Positions 1-12,115 of a stretch of DNA of 64,000 bases are shown in pieces; position 1 is the first letter of the stretch, and every line of letters begins with the position of its first letter. The DNA comes from Boesenbergia rotunda. Lineage: Eukaryota; Streptophyta; Magnoliopsida; Zingiberales; Zingiberaceae. The stretch spans positions 1 to 64,000 of the forward strand of contig JAGFNQ010001171.1 of NCBI GenBank assembly GCA_024364735.1, in the 5' to 3' direction. The notes under the pieces were generated by a model. That model had not been told where the DNA came from. It saw only the letters and a list, made by a program, of their open reading frames with translations, and made no database searches. The position numbers and the translations under genes are program-made.

Positions 1-1349
1 TGGTGATCTTGAGGAATTTGATCTTGAAATAGAGAGGACTTTCAGAGCAAGGAGGAACCAAGGCAGAATTTTAGAGGCTATTGATATTATTCCTACCCAG
101 TCCTTTTCCACTCATTCAAGGCAATCCTATGAGACCACCAGAAACCATGAAAAACTTGCAGCACCTGATGATGCTTTCTAGTATTCATGTATTGCTTATC
201 CAGAGCTTACTGGTGACTTTGAGCTTAGATCAGGACTTATCCATTTATTGCCTAAATTTCAAGGATAATCTGGAGAGGATCCAACCGACACTTGCATGAA
301 TTTCATGTAGTCTGCTCCACCATGAAGCCTCAGGGGATTTCTGAAGAGGATATCAAGCTGAGAGCATTTCATTTTCTCTGACTGGAGCAGCTAAGGATTG
401 GTTCTATTATTTGCCTACTGACATGTTTCTAGTTGGATTTCCATGAAGAAAGCATTTCTAGAGAAGTACTTCTCCAGCCTCCAGAACAGCTATCATCAGA
501 AAGAGTATTGTGGCATTCAGTAAGTAGTGGGAGAACCCTATATGATTATTGGGAGAGATTTAACAAGCTTTGTTCAAGTTGCCCACAGCACCAGATCAGT
601 GAGCAGCTCCTTATTCAGTACTTCTATGAGGGTCTACTCCAGATGGATAGGATTATGATTGATGCTGCAGCTGGAGGAGCCTTAGTGAACAAAACACCAA
701 ACCAGGCTAGAGAGTTGATTTCAAACATGGCAGAAAATCCACAACACTTTGGGAGTAGAGCTCTTTCCACTAGAGGAGTGAATGAGGTCCAGATGGTTTC
801 TAATGAACAAAAGGAGATTAAGAGTTCTTTGATGGAGCTTACCTCGTTAGTGAATCAAATGGCATTAAACAATGTGAGCCAAAATCCCAATTTTTCAGTA
901 CCTCCACCTACAAATCAAGTGATGAGATTGTGTAGCATTTGCTCAAGCCAAGAACATAACTCAGATTTGTATCCTAATCTTAAACAAGATGAATCATTAG
1001 CGGCGTTGACTAGAGGACAATTTCAAGCCAAGAATAACTCATATTCATCTACTTACAATCCGGGTTGGAGGGATCATCCAAATTTGAAGTATGGAAACTC
1101 ATTTTATCAACAAAACCATTCACAGCAGTCGACACAACAATTCCAACCGAATTTTCAAAGTTTTCAGCAACAAAATCAACATTTCCAGCAGCCTAATCAG
1201 AGTTTCCAGTAGCATTCTCAAGCATTTTAGCAGCCCTATTCGAATTTTCAGCAAAACCAACCTTTGAATCAGCCACAACAGCAATTTCAGCAAGGTTATC
1301 AGAATTTTCAGCAAGGATTCCAACCTTCACAGCCTACTTTTCAACCATT
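1..1349 (+). pseudogene. Athila-like Gypsy Gag fragment (degenerate)
   Basis: This is the capsid-type Gag region of a plant Gypsy element; Gag packages element RNA. The frame open from 433 reads a stretch with TLYDYWERFNKLCSSCP, then EQLLIQYFYEGL, GGALVNKTP and ARELISNMAEN, wording typical of Athila-lineage Gag. After it come a cysteine pair (CSICS) and a long glutamine/asparagine/phenylalanine-rich tail. The first 300 bases are Gag-like but in a different frame, so there is at least one frameshift. Two in-frame TAG codons at about 1210 and 1228 sit where the repeat pattern expects Gln. The upstream end is cut by the window. At 1350 the frame is interrupted by a Copia LTR in the opposite orientation. 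The broad Gypsy Gag call is secure; Athila is my recognition of the motifs and was not tested by alignment. Confidence 0.85.
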
Positions 1350-2125
1350 TGTTAGATCGAGAAAACGATAGAGGGGGGGGGGTGAATATCATTAAAACTT
1401 TTTCGGATAAGAATAAGAGAAAATACGCAGCAGAAAGAAAATAAGTGCACACGAAGACAAGTCGATTTTTTACTTGGTTCGGAGTCGCGGTCGGCTCCTA
1501 CTCCAAGGCCCACGGTCCTTGATCGTTTACTTTGGGCAATTCTAAATTCGGAAAGATTTGTTACACATTGAGTACAGATATAGAACTTAAAAAGTAAATC
1601 ACAACACTTTCGAAAATGAAAACTTTTACCGACGCCTGAACTGAATTGAATTCCGGAGTAGAGGGTCGTCGTCGGCGCTGTAATCTCGAAATGGAAGTTT
1701 GCAGGGGTGTTGCGCGAGAGCGAAAGTGTTTTGAGCGTTGTAAAGAATGATGTTGAAGCCTTGGGGGTCGAGCCCCTTTTATAGTCTTCCTGGGGGCTCC
1801 TAATTCGCTGGAGGCGCCTGACACGTGCCTTCAGATCGAAGAACCTTCATCGACAGCTCGGTCAGCGCTTATCCCCTTTGAATCGGCTCCTGGTCAGACT
1901 GGGGCGCCCGGGACCTCCTGGGCGCCTAGCTTGACTTGGTCTGCTGGCTTCGTGGCTGATTTGCTTCGATGACTTGTTTGGCTTTGACCTTGGGCGCCGA
2001 GGACTTCCTGGGTGCCTAGCTCAGTGTGATTTCGAAGCGGTCTTGCTTAACTGCTGCATTAGCCTTTTACCTTGGGCGCCCGGAACCTCCTGGGCGCCTA
2101 GCCCAGTTGCCTACTGACGGACCCA
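1350..2125 (-). mobile_element. Copia-type LTR fragment, minus strand
   Basis: The sequence begins TGTTAGATCG and carries a run of nine G just downstream. On the minus strand this gives an LTR ending in a C-rich run plus TAACA, the same layout as the LTR ending at 13162. The phrase acttggttcggag and the block of paired C/G-rich words are recurrent in SIRE-type LTRs. A TATA box, CTATAAAAGGGG, lies on the minus strand near 1780. The motif gggcgcc..ctcctgggcgcctag repeats several times at 1900-2100. It interrupts the Gag at 1349. The right edge is uncertain because it abuts an Athila-like LTR and no matching target duplication was found, so it may be truncated. Confidence 0.6.
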
Positions 2126-2129
2126 AATA

Positions 2130-4988
2130 GACTGTCATGAATGTGGGTCTCAAATTTAAATATGAATGAAATACTGGAAACCCTTTTTGCAATCAAAGAA
2201 GAAAAGCGTAGTAAAGGGGCCACAGGTCGTATTTTTCTCGGGGCTAGTTGTCGTGTTTGATTCGAACTTGTATTTATGTGTCGTTTGTGTATTTTCGGGT
2301 TTCAAATAAATATTTGGGTTTTTGGGTTCAATTAGAAATAAAATCGCAATGAAAATAAAGGCACTCAACTAGATGAGCCAAACAAAGTAAGTGCCACTAA
2401 GAAACTCAACTAATGGAACTAAATGAACCAAGGTAACTTAACCGAAGTTGCAAAACAGATCTGATAGCACATCCAAATCAAATGCAAAGCTATCTAAAAA
2501 CAATCCAATACAAAACCAATGCCAAGCCTTACTTGATACAAGTTGTAGCAAATAAATCAAGACAACTTATGTGCCAAATCTTCAACAAATCACATGCAAA
2601 GAAACTGATTTAAGCAACTATGCTAACAATAAATAAGTGCAGAGATGGAAGATTTCGGAACCAACAGGTTTAACACAATTCAATGCATACAAAATTCAGA
2701 ATTCACACAAGTAATCACTCAACTTAGCTACAAGTGTAGGAAGCTAACCAATGCAAAGAAAATTCATGGATTCTAAGGATGATATCAATAGATTTCAAAA
2801 GCTATCCTACACCAAAAGACAAGCAAACAACTGATTCAAATCAGTGCCTAAAATAGCTTGGCACGCAAGCTGAAAACATTGTGCCAAGGGCTGCTGTTTT
2901 ATGCCAAAAACTAATTCTATCAGTTCGGAAATGCAGCTGACCGAATGCAATTTGAAAACAAAACTATCAATGAAGAATTTTGCAGGAATGGATGCAGAAT
3001 TTCAGATCGAGTTCCAACCAATTCAAACAAACTAAAACTTGAAATGCACTTGCGAATACTCAATGCAGAAATGCAGAAGTGATTGAATGACTTGTGAAAT
3101 TCAGGACTGATTTGGATGTTAAAACCCACAAGCAACGACAATTAATTGCTTTCAGCTAATGTTCTGTAAACTTCCTTAGAATTGAAACTTAATTGATGCA
3201 AATTCCGAAATTACAACTGAACTCACAGGTATGCGAATTGATACATCATCATGGAACTGATACACAACCACTAGGCTGAATTTAAGAATCTGCAAACCTG
3301 TAAACCGGAGCTTGATGTGCAGGAATGTATCAAATTCAGAAATGTTCAAGCCTAAACAATGTGCAGAAATGTGAATCAAGTTGCAACAATACTGATGTGT
3401 ATGGATTCAAATAAATCCAGAAACAAACTCAGGGCAATTATGAATGCGGATCCCAGATTTCGAATGCAGGAATTTGGATAAACTGAAAACTGAATTTGTT
3501 GCGCAAATAACAGAAATGAAATGCAGATTCACTAAACTAAACAAAAACTAAGAACTGAAGCTAAAAGTGAACAACTTAGTTCAACTAAGTTGAAATATTA
3601 GATACGAAATTAACTAAAGGGTTCAGAGCTAAAGAGAATTGAAGAAAAGAAGAATGATACGCAGAAAAACAGGCTTAGGAAACTGATACGCAAGGTGGAA
3701 GCATGAAACAAACTGAAATTAACTTTGAAAACTCACTAACAAGCAATGTAACTAACTACTTATACCATTGAAACACTAATTAGAGTAAAACAATCAAGAA
3801 ACTAAAACTACACCAACTGAAACAGAAATTCAGAATTGAACTTGCGGCAGAATTAAAAGCTACTGCTAATACAATGAAATTAATTACAGAAAACTACTCC
3901 TCAACTCTCCCTAAGCTCAAGATCTTCTTGGTCGTCAAGCAAGAGCTGGCTTCGAACCCCTAGGCTCAGCAAATCAGTGGAAATCAGCTTCGCTTGATGA
4001 ACTCTGCTCGAACTGCATCATGTGGGGAAATCCAATCCGAACCCCTTCGATCTCAAATAATGGGATGGCGATGAAGATTTGAAAACCCTCTGAGCTCACC
4101 TGAGAACCCCTACAAGCAGCTCAGATGATCGGAAATGGCTCGTGAGTGAGATTCGAGTGGTCAGACCACAGAGCCACCGAAACCCTCAAATAGCTCTGTC
4201 CGGCGCGAATTCGAGCTGAATTCTCCAACAAGACTGTCCTCCAAAGATCCAGAAGATGATCCAAGGTCGAGATTGAGTGGTCGCGCCCCTTGAATTGAAG
4301 AAAAACTGCTGAAGAACTGAAGAAGACGAAGAACCTACTGTAGCGGCGGAGATGCGACGAAGGCTGAAGCAGGGAAAAGTTTGATTAAATACATAAGCAT
4401 TGGACGACCCAGATTTCTCCACATCAATCCAACGGCTGATCTTGCTCTGATTTGAGCCAAACTTTAATGATGATGATCTGGGGTCAGGATCTGCCTCGTG
4501 GTAGCTCAGATCCTCCAGATGTGCAACGGATGGTCCAGATCAACTTAGTCTTTGAATGGACGATCTAGAGCCCTCCTTGCTTGATCCAACGGTTGATTGA
4601 GCTTTGATTGGAATGAAACCTTCAGATCTTGATCATAGAGCTTGATCAACCCTAACCCTAGCTCGGATTGCTTCAGATCGTCCCGGATGGCTCAGATCTA
4701 GCCGCTCTTGAATCGGACGGCCCGGATTAATCGTAGGCTTGATAATTCGATCCGGTTCACTTCCGACTCAAGTTTGACCCAATATGCCCTAGGTCCATGA
4801 ACCTTTCATGCCTACAAAAATATATCAGAAAATTAATGGCCAAATAATCCAAAAATATGCAAATTTGCAATTAAGTCCAAAATAAGAGGAAATCCTAAAA
4901 CCTAGGGGAAAACCACAATTAAGCAAGTAAAACATGAGTCAAACATGGATTTTAGCAACTCAAATAATCAATAAAATGGTACTTATCA
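2130..4988 (-). mobile_element. Athila-like Gypsy LTR, minus strand
   Basis: Read on the minus strand this begins TGATAAGTACCATTTTATTG at 4988 and matches, word for word over several hundred bases, the plus-strand sequence starting at 62687 (TGATAACCACCATTTTGTTG). Shared features include a block ending in ATGGACCTAGG, followed by many short GATC-rich phrases. No coding potential is visible across 2.8 kb, as expected for a long LTR. The left edge near 2130 is set only by loss of the neighbouring Copia pattern and could be off by tens of bases. It separates the Copia pol at 4989 from anything upstream, which explains why that pol lacks gag and protease. Confidence 0.7.
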
Positions 4989-4997
4989 TCCACCCTT

Positions 4998-7697
4998 TGG
5001 CACCGGAGGCTAGCACATGTGAACATAAAGAACATCCGGAAGCTGGCCAACAAGGGATTAGTTCGTGGCTTACCAAGCATCAAGTATGAGAAAGATAAAC
5101 TTTGTGATGCGTGTCAAATGGGTAAGCAAACGAAATCTGCACATAAAGGTAAAAGCGCTGTAAGTACTTCTACTGCATTAGATTTACTTCACATGGATCT
5201 ATTTGATTGTAGTACTATCATATCATTGAGTGGAAGTAGATATTGCTTTGTGATTATTGATGATTTCACTAGATATACATGAACTTACTTTTTAAAATAT
5301 AAGGACCAAACCTTAGATGTTTTCATTTCTTTTTGTAGGAGGGTAGAAAATGAGAAATCATTAACTATTAAGATAATTAGAAGTGATCATGGAGGTGAAT
5401 TTCAAAATCAAAGGTTTTTAGAATTTTGTCAAGATAGGGGTTATAGACATGAGTTCTCTACTCCTCGAACACCACAACAAAATGGTGTTGTAGAGAGAAA
5501 GAACCGTGTACTTCAAGAGGCTGCACGAAGCATGCTTAATGAGTACTTACTCCCGAGTTACTTATGGGCCGAAGCTGTAAATACAGCTTTCTATGTGCAA
5601 AACCGGGTCCTTATTCATAGGTTTTTAGGAAAGACTCCCCATGAACTTTGGTTTGGAAAACCACCTACGGTTAAACACCTTCGGGTGTTTGGTTGTAAGG
5701 TGTTCATTCTAAACACCAAGGATCATCTTGGAAAGTTCACGGCAAAGGTTGATGAAGGGATACTAGTCGGGTATTCCCTCGTTAGTAAAGCCTATCGAGT
5801 TTACAACAAGAAGTCTAGAATAGTTGAAGAATCTTCTGATGTTGTCTTTGAAGAAATTCCAAAAGTCAATGGTCAACCAGAAGATGAAGTCCAATTCGAA
5901 CTTAGGAGACTAAGTTTGAATGAAAGTCCAAATGTTGTTGATAGTGATGAATCCGATGACGGTGAGCCTAGACAATCCACAGATCAGCCGGATCCTGAGG
6001 CTGAACTTGTGTCTAGTGAATCCATTCAAGAAGCACCACCAACACCAAGACAAACTAGATTAGCCTCTAGTCATCCCCAAGACCAAATTGTTGGAGACAT
6101 CCATCATGGGGTTAGAACTAGATCATTCTTCCGGAATGAGGCTAATGAAGTTGCTCTAATTTCCAAAATTGAGCCTAGAAAAATTGATGAAGCATTAAAT
6201 GATCCCGATTGGATCATTGCAATGCAAGATGAACTAGGTCAGTTTGAAAGAAGTCAAGTTTGGGACTTAGTCCCTAGACCTAAGAAGACCAGCATCATTG
6301 GAACCAAATGGGTCTTCAAGAACAAATTGAACCATAAGGGGGAAATCATTAGAAACAAGGCACGCTTGGTAGCCAAGGGCTATAGTCAAGTTGAAGACCT
6401 TGATTATGATGAGACCTATGCTCCCGTGGCACGATTAGAATCCATTCGATTGATGCTTGCGTTTGCAGCACATCGCGGCTTCAAGCTATACCAAATGGAT
6501 GTCAAATCGGCCTTTCTAAATAGTTTGATTAGAGAAGAAGTCTATGTCGAACAACCTCCGGGGTTTGAGAGTTCTGAATTTCCAAACCACGTATTCAAGC
6601 TCAAAAAGGCACTTTATGGCCTTAAACAAGCACCCCGGGCTTAGTATGAGCGGTTGTCGACATTCTTAATTGAGAAGGGCTTCGTTAGAGGCCAAATAGA
6701 CCCTACACTATTTCTGTGAAGAGATGGTGATAATATTTTTGTAGCCCAAGTATATGTCGATGACATAATTTGTGGCTCAAACAATAAGGGCTATCTAAAT
6801 GAGTTCATTGGACACATGGAGAGTGAATTTGAAATGAGTTTAGTAGGAGAGTTGACTTTCTTCCTTGGACTTGAAATCAAGCAAACTCGCGATGGTATCC
6901 ATGTGCACAAATCAAAATACACACAAGAAATGCTTCGAAAATTCAATATGAGTGATTCAAAAGAAGTAACCACTCCCATGGCTACAAACACAAGATTAGA
7001 CAATGATGTGAGTGGTAAACCTGTTGATTTGACTCAATATCGAAGTATGATAGGTAGTTTGCTATACCTCACAGCTAGCCGACCTGATATTCTATTTGCT
7101 GTGGGTATGTGCGCTAGGTATCAAGTGTGTGCCAAGGAATCTCATTTGATCGCTGTGAAGCAAATTTTGAGATATCTCAAAGGCACAATTGGAGTCGGTC
7201 TATGGTACTCCCGTACTGAATCATTTGATTTAATTGGCTATACGGATTCCGACTACGCTGGATGTAAGTTGGACCGGAAGAGCACAAGTGGGGGTTGCCA
7301 ATTCCTAGGCTCGTCCTTAGTTAGTTGGTCAAGTCGGAAGCAACATTATGTTGCTCTCTCCACGACCGAGGCAGAGTATATTCTTATGGGAGAGAGCGTA
7401 TCACAATTGTTGTGGATGATACATACTTTAGAGGACTATGGTTTGAGTTACAAGGGTGTGCAAGTGTTATGTGATAACATTAGTACAATTAACCTAACCA
7501 AGAATCCAGTCCATCATTCTAGGACGAAACATATTGAGGTGTGTCACCACTTCATTAGGGATAATGTAGCTAGGGGAGATATCGTACTCTCGCATGTAGA
7601 GTCCAAATCAAACCTAGCTGACATTTTCACTAAACCACTCCCCGAAAATGAATTTAGTTTCCTAAGTCGGGAGTTGGGAATGTGTCGCGCTTCATGA
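4998..7697 (+). pseudogene. SIRE-like Copia pol (integrase, reverse transcriptase, RNase H), 5' truncated
   Basis: One continuous frame runs from WHRRL at 4998 to the stop at 7695-7697, broken by three nonsense codons: TGA 5280-5282, TAG 6642-6644 and TGA 6717-6719. Order of domains: GAG-pre-integrase/zinc-binding HHCC (WHRRL..H..CDACQMGK); integrase core with the first Asp in HMDLF, the second in RSDHGGEF and Glu in NGVVERKNR; Copia reverse transcriptase with TKWVFKNK, the LYQMDVKSAFLN segment and the YVDD active site near 6757; RNase H with YTDSDYAG, STTEAEY and the C-terminal LADIFTKPL. Gag and protease are missing because the frame starts at the Athila-like LTR edge. Two of the stops fall where Copia RT and IN normally have Trp. 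It is followed by an env-like ORF and an LTR, the layout of SIRE/Maximus elements. Non-functional as it stands. Confidence 0.95.
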
Positions 7698-8887
7698 ATT
7701 TCAAAATGCATTCAAACCCTTCATGATTATTTCGAAATTGTTGGGAAATAATTGGGTAACTTTGGGGACATCTCACACGAACTATAAGGTTTAACAAAAC
7801 ATTTTTGTTTGCTAGATATGGGGTGAGATGTTAGGATCAACTAAATTTCTCAAAATGTCATTGCATCTCTTGAGAAATTAGGTTGACGAGATAATAATCA
7901 CTTCGGTGACCAAGTGTGGGGACAACCAATGCATAACATATGTGTATTTGGCTCAATGATCATACTTGGACATTCTGATCAAGGAAACTTGATTGGAACC
8001 TTGGATTTGGCACAAATTGCTTGAATGATTGTTGTTTGAGTTTGACTCCACTTGGGTGGAGTAAAGTGATTTGTTCAAACTCTAAGGACCTTTGATCCGT
8101 GTTTGGGGATCACTTATAGACGAGGGATGGCTTCCAAGATCTTTCACCATATCCTTTTGGAAATCGGGTAATATTCTGAAACTGGAAGTTTTTGATCGAA
8201 TTTGGGAGTTTCAGGAACCCTGATCGGTCACCCGACCGATCAGGGGTAAGGCTGATCGATCTCCGGACCGATCTGGTTCCATCTTGTAACGATCGGTCCA
8301 CAGACCGATCAGAGGGACTTCAGTGAATTTACAAAATTCTAATCAACCTTACTGAGCCAGCCTGGATCGGTCACCGGACCGATCTGGCACCCTATCGTGA
8401 TCGGTCCATAGACCGATCAGGGGGCTCACAGGTTTCTCTCCGAACCCTACTGTTCGTGTCCTGATCGGTCAGCCGATCGATCAGGAGCATGCCTGATCGG
8501 TCACCCGACCGATCAGGCCCGGTTCAGTCCGATCAGGCCATCACCTGATCGATCTGGGCGCTATCTGATCGAACGGTGATCCGTTCAGATGCATTAAAGT
8601 CTGGTTGGTGGACCGATCCACCAACCGATTAACTCCTACCAAAACCCCTCCTTGCCGAACCCTAGCGCCGAAACCTCCCACTTGCGCCTCTTCATCCTCA
8701 GCGAGAGTGTTCCTGCGTCTCCCACTTTCTCGTGCGTGCGAGTTCTTGCGAAGGTCTCTACGGGCATTTCCCTGTTCTCTGCAAGTTCTCTACTTGCTCC
8801 AAGTTTTCTGCATCTCTGTCTTGCGCCGAGGGCTTCTCCTGCGCAAGTTCTTCTTCCAGTTTTTGCGATCCTTTCAAACTAACTTCA
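7698..8887 (+). other. Copia spacer between pol and the third ORF
   Basis: Non-coding stretch of the same Copia element. The first 400 bases are AT-rich. From about 8190 to 8610 it is packed with short palindromes of the type gatcggtc..gaccgatc. The final part, 8640-8887, is C/T-rich and resembles a transcribed 5' leader in front of the ATG at 8888. No RNA gene is seen. Confidence 0.6.
8190..8610. repeat. Cluster of GATCGGTC/GACCGATC palindromes
   Basis: About ten half- or full-palindromes made of gatcggtc, 3-6 spacer bases and gaccgatc, separated by 15-50 bases. Many arms are followed by agg or tgg. The same motif family fills 11592-12115 inside the LTR of this element and recurs at 37955-38120. 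Confidence 0.85.
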
Positions 8888-10498
8888 ATGGCACCCAAGT
8901 GAGTTTTTGATTTAGTTTCCTTTATGACTCTGTTCATGGATTATATGTATATGAAGCTAATCATGTTTTGGTGTTTGTTCTTGGTGTGGTGCCGTGACCT
9001 TCTTGTATTGACCATGACCTTTCTTTCCATACTTCACCATATGATCAAATCTATCTTTCACCTCATTATTGTTCTTTTTTTTGATCTAATGTCTACCTTA
9101 TGATTACTCTGTGTGTGATCAACTCTTGAATGTTGGATTCAATCTATGTTCGTGGCAACACTGCCCAATTGATTCAAACTATGTGTATGATCAATTCAAT
9201 CAATTCCAATCTTTAGAAAATCTTCTAAGGGTAAGGAACCTATGGTGGAAAGCTCAAAGGGTAAAGACCCTTCAATATCTACACCTTCTCCAAGGCCTCC
9301 ACCACCTCTAGATACTCGCTTTCAGAGTGTCACTCTTGCGTTAAATTTTGAGTGGCACAATTTCAAATTAATGCCATGTCGAACTATAGACCAATCCTTC
9401 ATCTATGAACATTGCCCGACCATCCGACAAATTATCACACATTATAATCTTCAATCCATTCTTTACCTTGAGAGGCCGATCAACCTTGACTTGGTCTCTG
9501 AATTCTATAATAACATGGTGAGTGGAGAGGGCACGGGGTGGAGGACCCGTGTTGCCAGTATCGACCTTGATTTTAATCGATCTATTTTCATTGATTTTCT
9601 CGGCTGTCGCCGGTCAGAAAATGATTTCTTTCTCTACCCTTATCCTCCTAATCCCCTTCCAGTTCCCTTCGATGGAGTGACTCCTGATTCCATCTACGAG
9701 TACTTTCTAGGTCATTCCAGGCCAAGGGGTTCCGGTGAGCGCACCTGTGATTTTCCCACATTTCTTGCTCTTCGCCTTTCCCCTGTTGACTATGTGTTGT
9801 TCAAGATCATCACAAATTGTCTCCTATCGACTACTTCGAAACACCTGGATGAGATTCACCCATTCCACTGCTTGATGCTCTACGGGATGCATCAGCAGTT
9901 AGATTTTGACCCAGTAGCCTCGATCTATTTCTCCATCATCGTCCACAGCATGTCGTCCACCCAGTCCGTCTACATGCCATTCGGCCATATCATCACTGCC
10001 TGGCTGGAGTCGCTTGGTATCGACGTTTCACAGGGCCACATTGTGCCCATGACTCGACAGGACTGCCGTCTGGATCGTCGCATGCTCGCTCAGTCCGGCA
10101 TTGTTCTCGGGCCCCAGGGGTTAAGGTGGAAGGATCGCAGACGCGAGGGGGAGCTACCGAGAGCAGTTCATGACCAGGAGCCGCCAGCTGCTACTGCAGA
10201 TCACGATGAGTGGGCTCCTGACCTACGCTGGCAAGTTGCGGAGATAGAGCGGATGATGAAGCACGAGTTGCATATCTCCGAGCTCTGGCGACAGGAGGTC
10301 AGCTCAGAATGTCAGTCTTTCGATCGCCGTCTCGATGCTCTAGCATCTGATGTCTCTGAGATCAGCTCATTCCAGGACGCTTGGTATGAGGAGTGGTACC
10401 ATCATGCGTATCCTGGTGGTGGGTCCCCCAGAATTCCTTTACCAGAGGACGTTATCTACATTGCTGATTCCTCAGATGATGACCACGCAGGGGATTGA
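8888..10498 (+). CDS. Env-like third ORF of the SIRE-type Copia, spliced
   Basis: An open frame from 9242 (418 codons) extends upstream through an apparent intron. Exon 1 is 8888-8898 (ATG, then codons for Ala-Pro and a split Lys), the intron is 8899-9216 (GTGAG...TTTAG) and exon 2 is 9217-10498. This adds KKSSKGKEP before the frame start and gives about 434 residues. The protein has a Ser/Lys/Pro-rich start, a globular middle resembling the putative plant transposon protein domain often found downstream of plant pol genes, and a charged, coiled-coil-prone, acidic tail ending SSDDDHAGD. No clear signal peptide or transmembrane helix is seen, so env-like refers to position and not to proven envelope function. 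Unlike the pol, it has no internal stop. The splice is inferred from GT-AG and frame only. Confidence 0.75.
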
Positions 10499-11079
10499 TG
10501 ATATTTATGATGAGTGATATATTTGTTTGTCCTTTGATTTTGATGCATCTGTCTTGCATCTTGTTATTTATCTGGGTGTTTTATGCTTTGACTTTCTGAC
10601 TTTGCCTCACATGCTTATCTCGTTTTAGTATATTTATTGTTGATGTCATGCTATTTATATGAGTATTATCTGCATGTTTGCTACATTGCCATGATTATGC
10701 TTATAGTGCCATGTCTCCTTGATGCATATGATTGTTATGGAATGCTTTGTGTGTTGTTACTTCCTGTTCGTATGATGCATGTGATTGCTATATCTTGCTC
10801 TATCTTCTTCACATGTGTTCATATGCTTATCAAAACTCAATCAAATCCTTGTTATTTTGGGATACCCCTAGGGTTGAGGGGGAATATGGTTTAAACTTAA
10901 CAGCCCTTCTAGACCCCTTTTCGGTGTTCGACAAAGGGGGAGAGTGTTGGTTGGTTAAGTTTAGGATGATCATGTTGTAGGGGGAGGATCTGGATTCCCC
11001 TATGATTCTGGAAGTTGAGAAATTGATTAAGAATCCCTAAACTTAAAATCGGGTTGTCAAACAACAAAAAGGGGGAGAT
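10499..11079 (+). other. Copia 3' untranslated region with polypurine tract
   Basis: Non-coding tail after the third ORF. It ends with the purine run aaaaagggggagat at 11066-11079, directly before the LTR start TGTTGATGC at 11080. This is the plus-strand priming site for reverse transcription. A second purine block, acaaagggggagag, lies near 10932. No gene is seen in the T-rich stretch 10500-10900. Confidence 0.8.
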
Positions 11080-11189
11080 TGTTGATGCAGTCTGGCCCTG
11101 ATTGTTGTTTTGGTTTTGACACCGATTTTAGTTTAGGTTGATGATTATGATTGATTATGATTAAGTCCTGATCGGGGATCAGGCATGGT

Positions 11190-11590
11190 ATGGAAAATCC
11201 TAGCCTGGAGGGCTAGGTGTTGGAAAATCCTAACCTGGAGGGTTAGGTGTGGAAAATCCTAGTTTGGAGGGCTAGGTGTTGGAAAAGTCCTAATTCGGAA
11301 GGGTTGGGTGAAAAGTCCTAGCTTGGAGGGCTAGGTGAAAAGTCCTAACTTGGAGGGTTAGGTGCAAAGTCCCAACTTGGAGAATTAGGTGAAAAGTCCT
11401 GGCTTGGAGGGTCAGGTGCCTAGCTTGGAGGGCTAGGTTGGATGAAGTTCTAACTCGGAAGGGTTGGGTGAAAAGTCCTAGCTTGAAGGGCTAGGTGAAA
11501 AGTCCTAACTTGGAGGGTTAGGTGCAAATTCCCAACTTGGAGAGTTAGATGGAAAAATCCTTAGCTTGGAGGGCTAGGTTTGAACCCTGG
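11190..11590. repeat. Minisatellite inside the Copia LTR
   Basis: About fourteen imperfect copies of a 25-33 base unit of the form aaaagtcctagcttggaggg followed by ctaggtg. Each unit is itself a weak palindrome (cctagc..ggctagg or cctaac..ggttagg). Copies alternate between the ctagg and ttagg versions. Confidence 0.85.
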
Positions 11591-11591
11591 A

Positions 11592-12115
11592 TCGGTCTGG
11601 CGACCGATCAGGGAATTTGGCATGCTGCTCTTTCATGGATCGGTCTGGTGACCGATCCAGTGATGACTGATCGGTCTGGTGACTGATCAGGGAGCGAACA
11701 GTGAGGTCGGAAACCTACTGTTCGGCTCCTGATCGGTCTGGTGACCGATCAGGGAGTGTGCTAATCACCCACTGCCTTGCTCCTGATCGGTCTAGTGACC
11801 GATCAGGGAGCAAGCAGCGAGGTTGAGTTCCCTGCTGATATGCTCCTGATCGGTCCGGCGACCGATCTGGATCACCGTACAGATCGTTCCGGAGAACGAT
11901 CAACTATCGCGGACTCCGTCTTACAACCGATCAGGCTGGAGCCTGATCGGTCAGGGAGTCACCTGATCGGTCTGGTGACCGATCAGGCTTCACTCTGATC
12001 GGTCTGGAGACCGATCAGGGTTGTGTTGCCGTGAGAGCTGGGAGTCCCAGCAAAGCGGTGGATCGGTCTGGTGACCGACCCACGAGCCCTGGATCGGTCC
12101 GGTGACCGATCACTT
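11592..12115. repeat. GATCGGTC/GACCGATC palindrome array inside the Copia LTR
   Basis: Roughly a dozen copies of gatcggtctggtgaccgatc and close variants, spaced by 15-45 unique bases. Each can fold into an 8-bp stem with a 3-5 base loop. The cluster lies upstream of the presumed transcribed part of the LTR, so a role in U3 is possible but not shown. Confidence 0.85.

Noticed and set aside
1120..1323. Minus-strand Leu-rich frame
   Set aside because: It is the complement of the Gln/Asn-rich Gag tail; composition alone produces it.
4643..4657. aaccctaaccctag, telomere-like
   Set aside because: Only two units; such words are common in plant 5' UTRs and LTRs and do not indicate a telomeric array.
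11190..12115. Regularly spaced repeats resembling a CRISPR array
   Set aside because: Plant nuclear LTR context, irregular unit and spacer lengths, and no cas genes; they are LTR minisatellites and palindromes.
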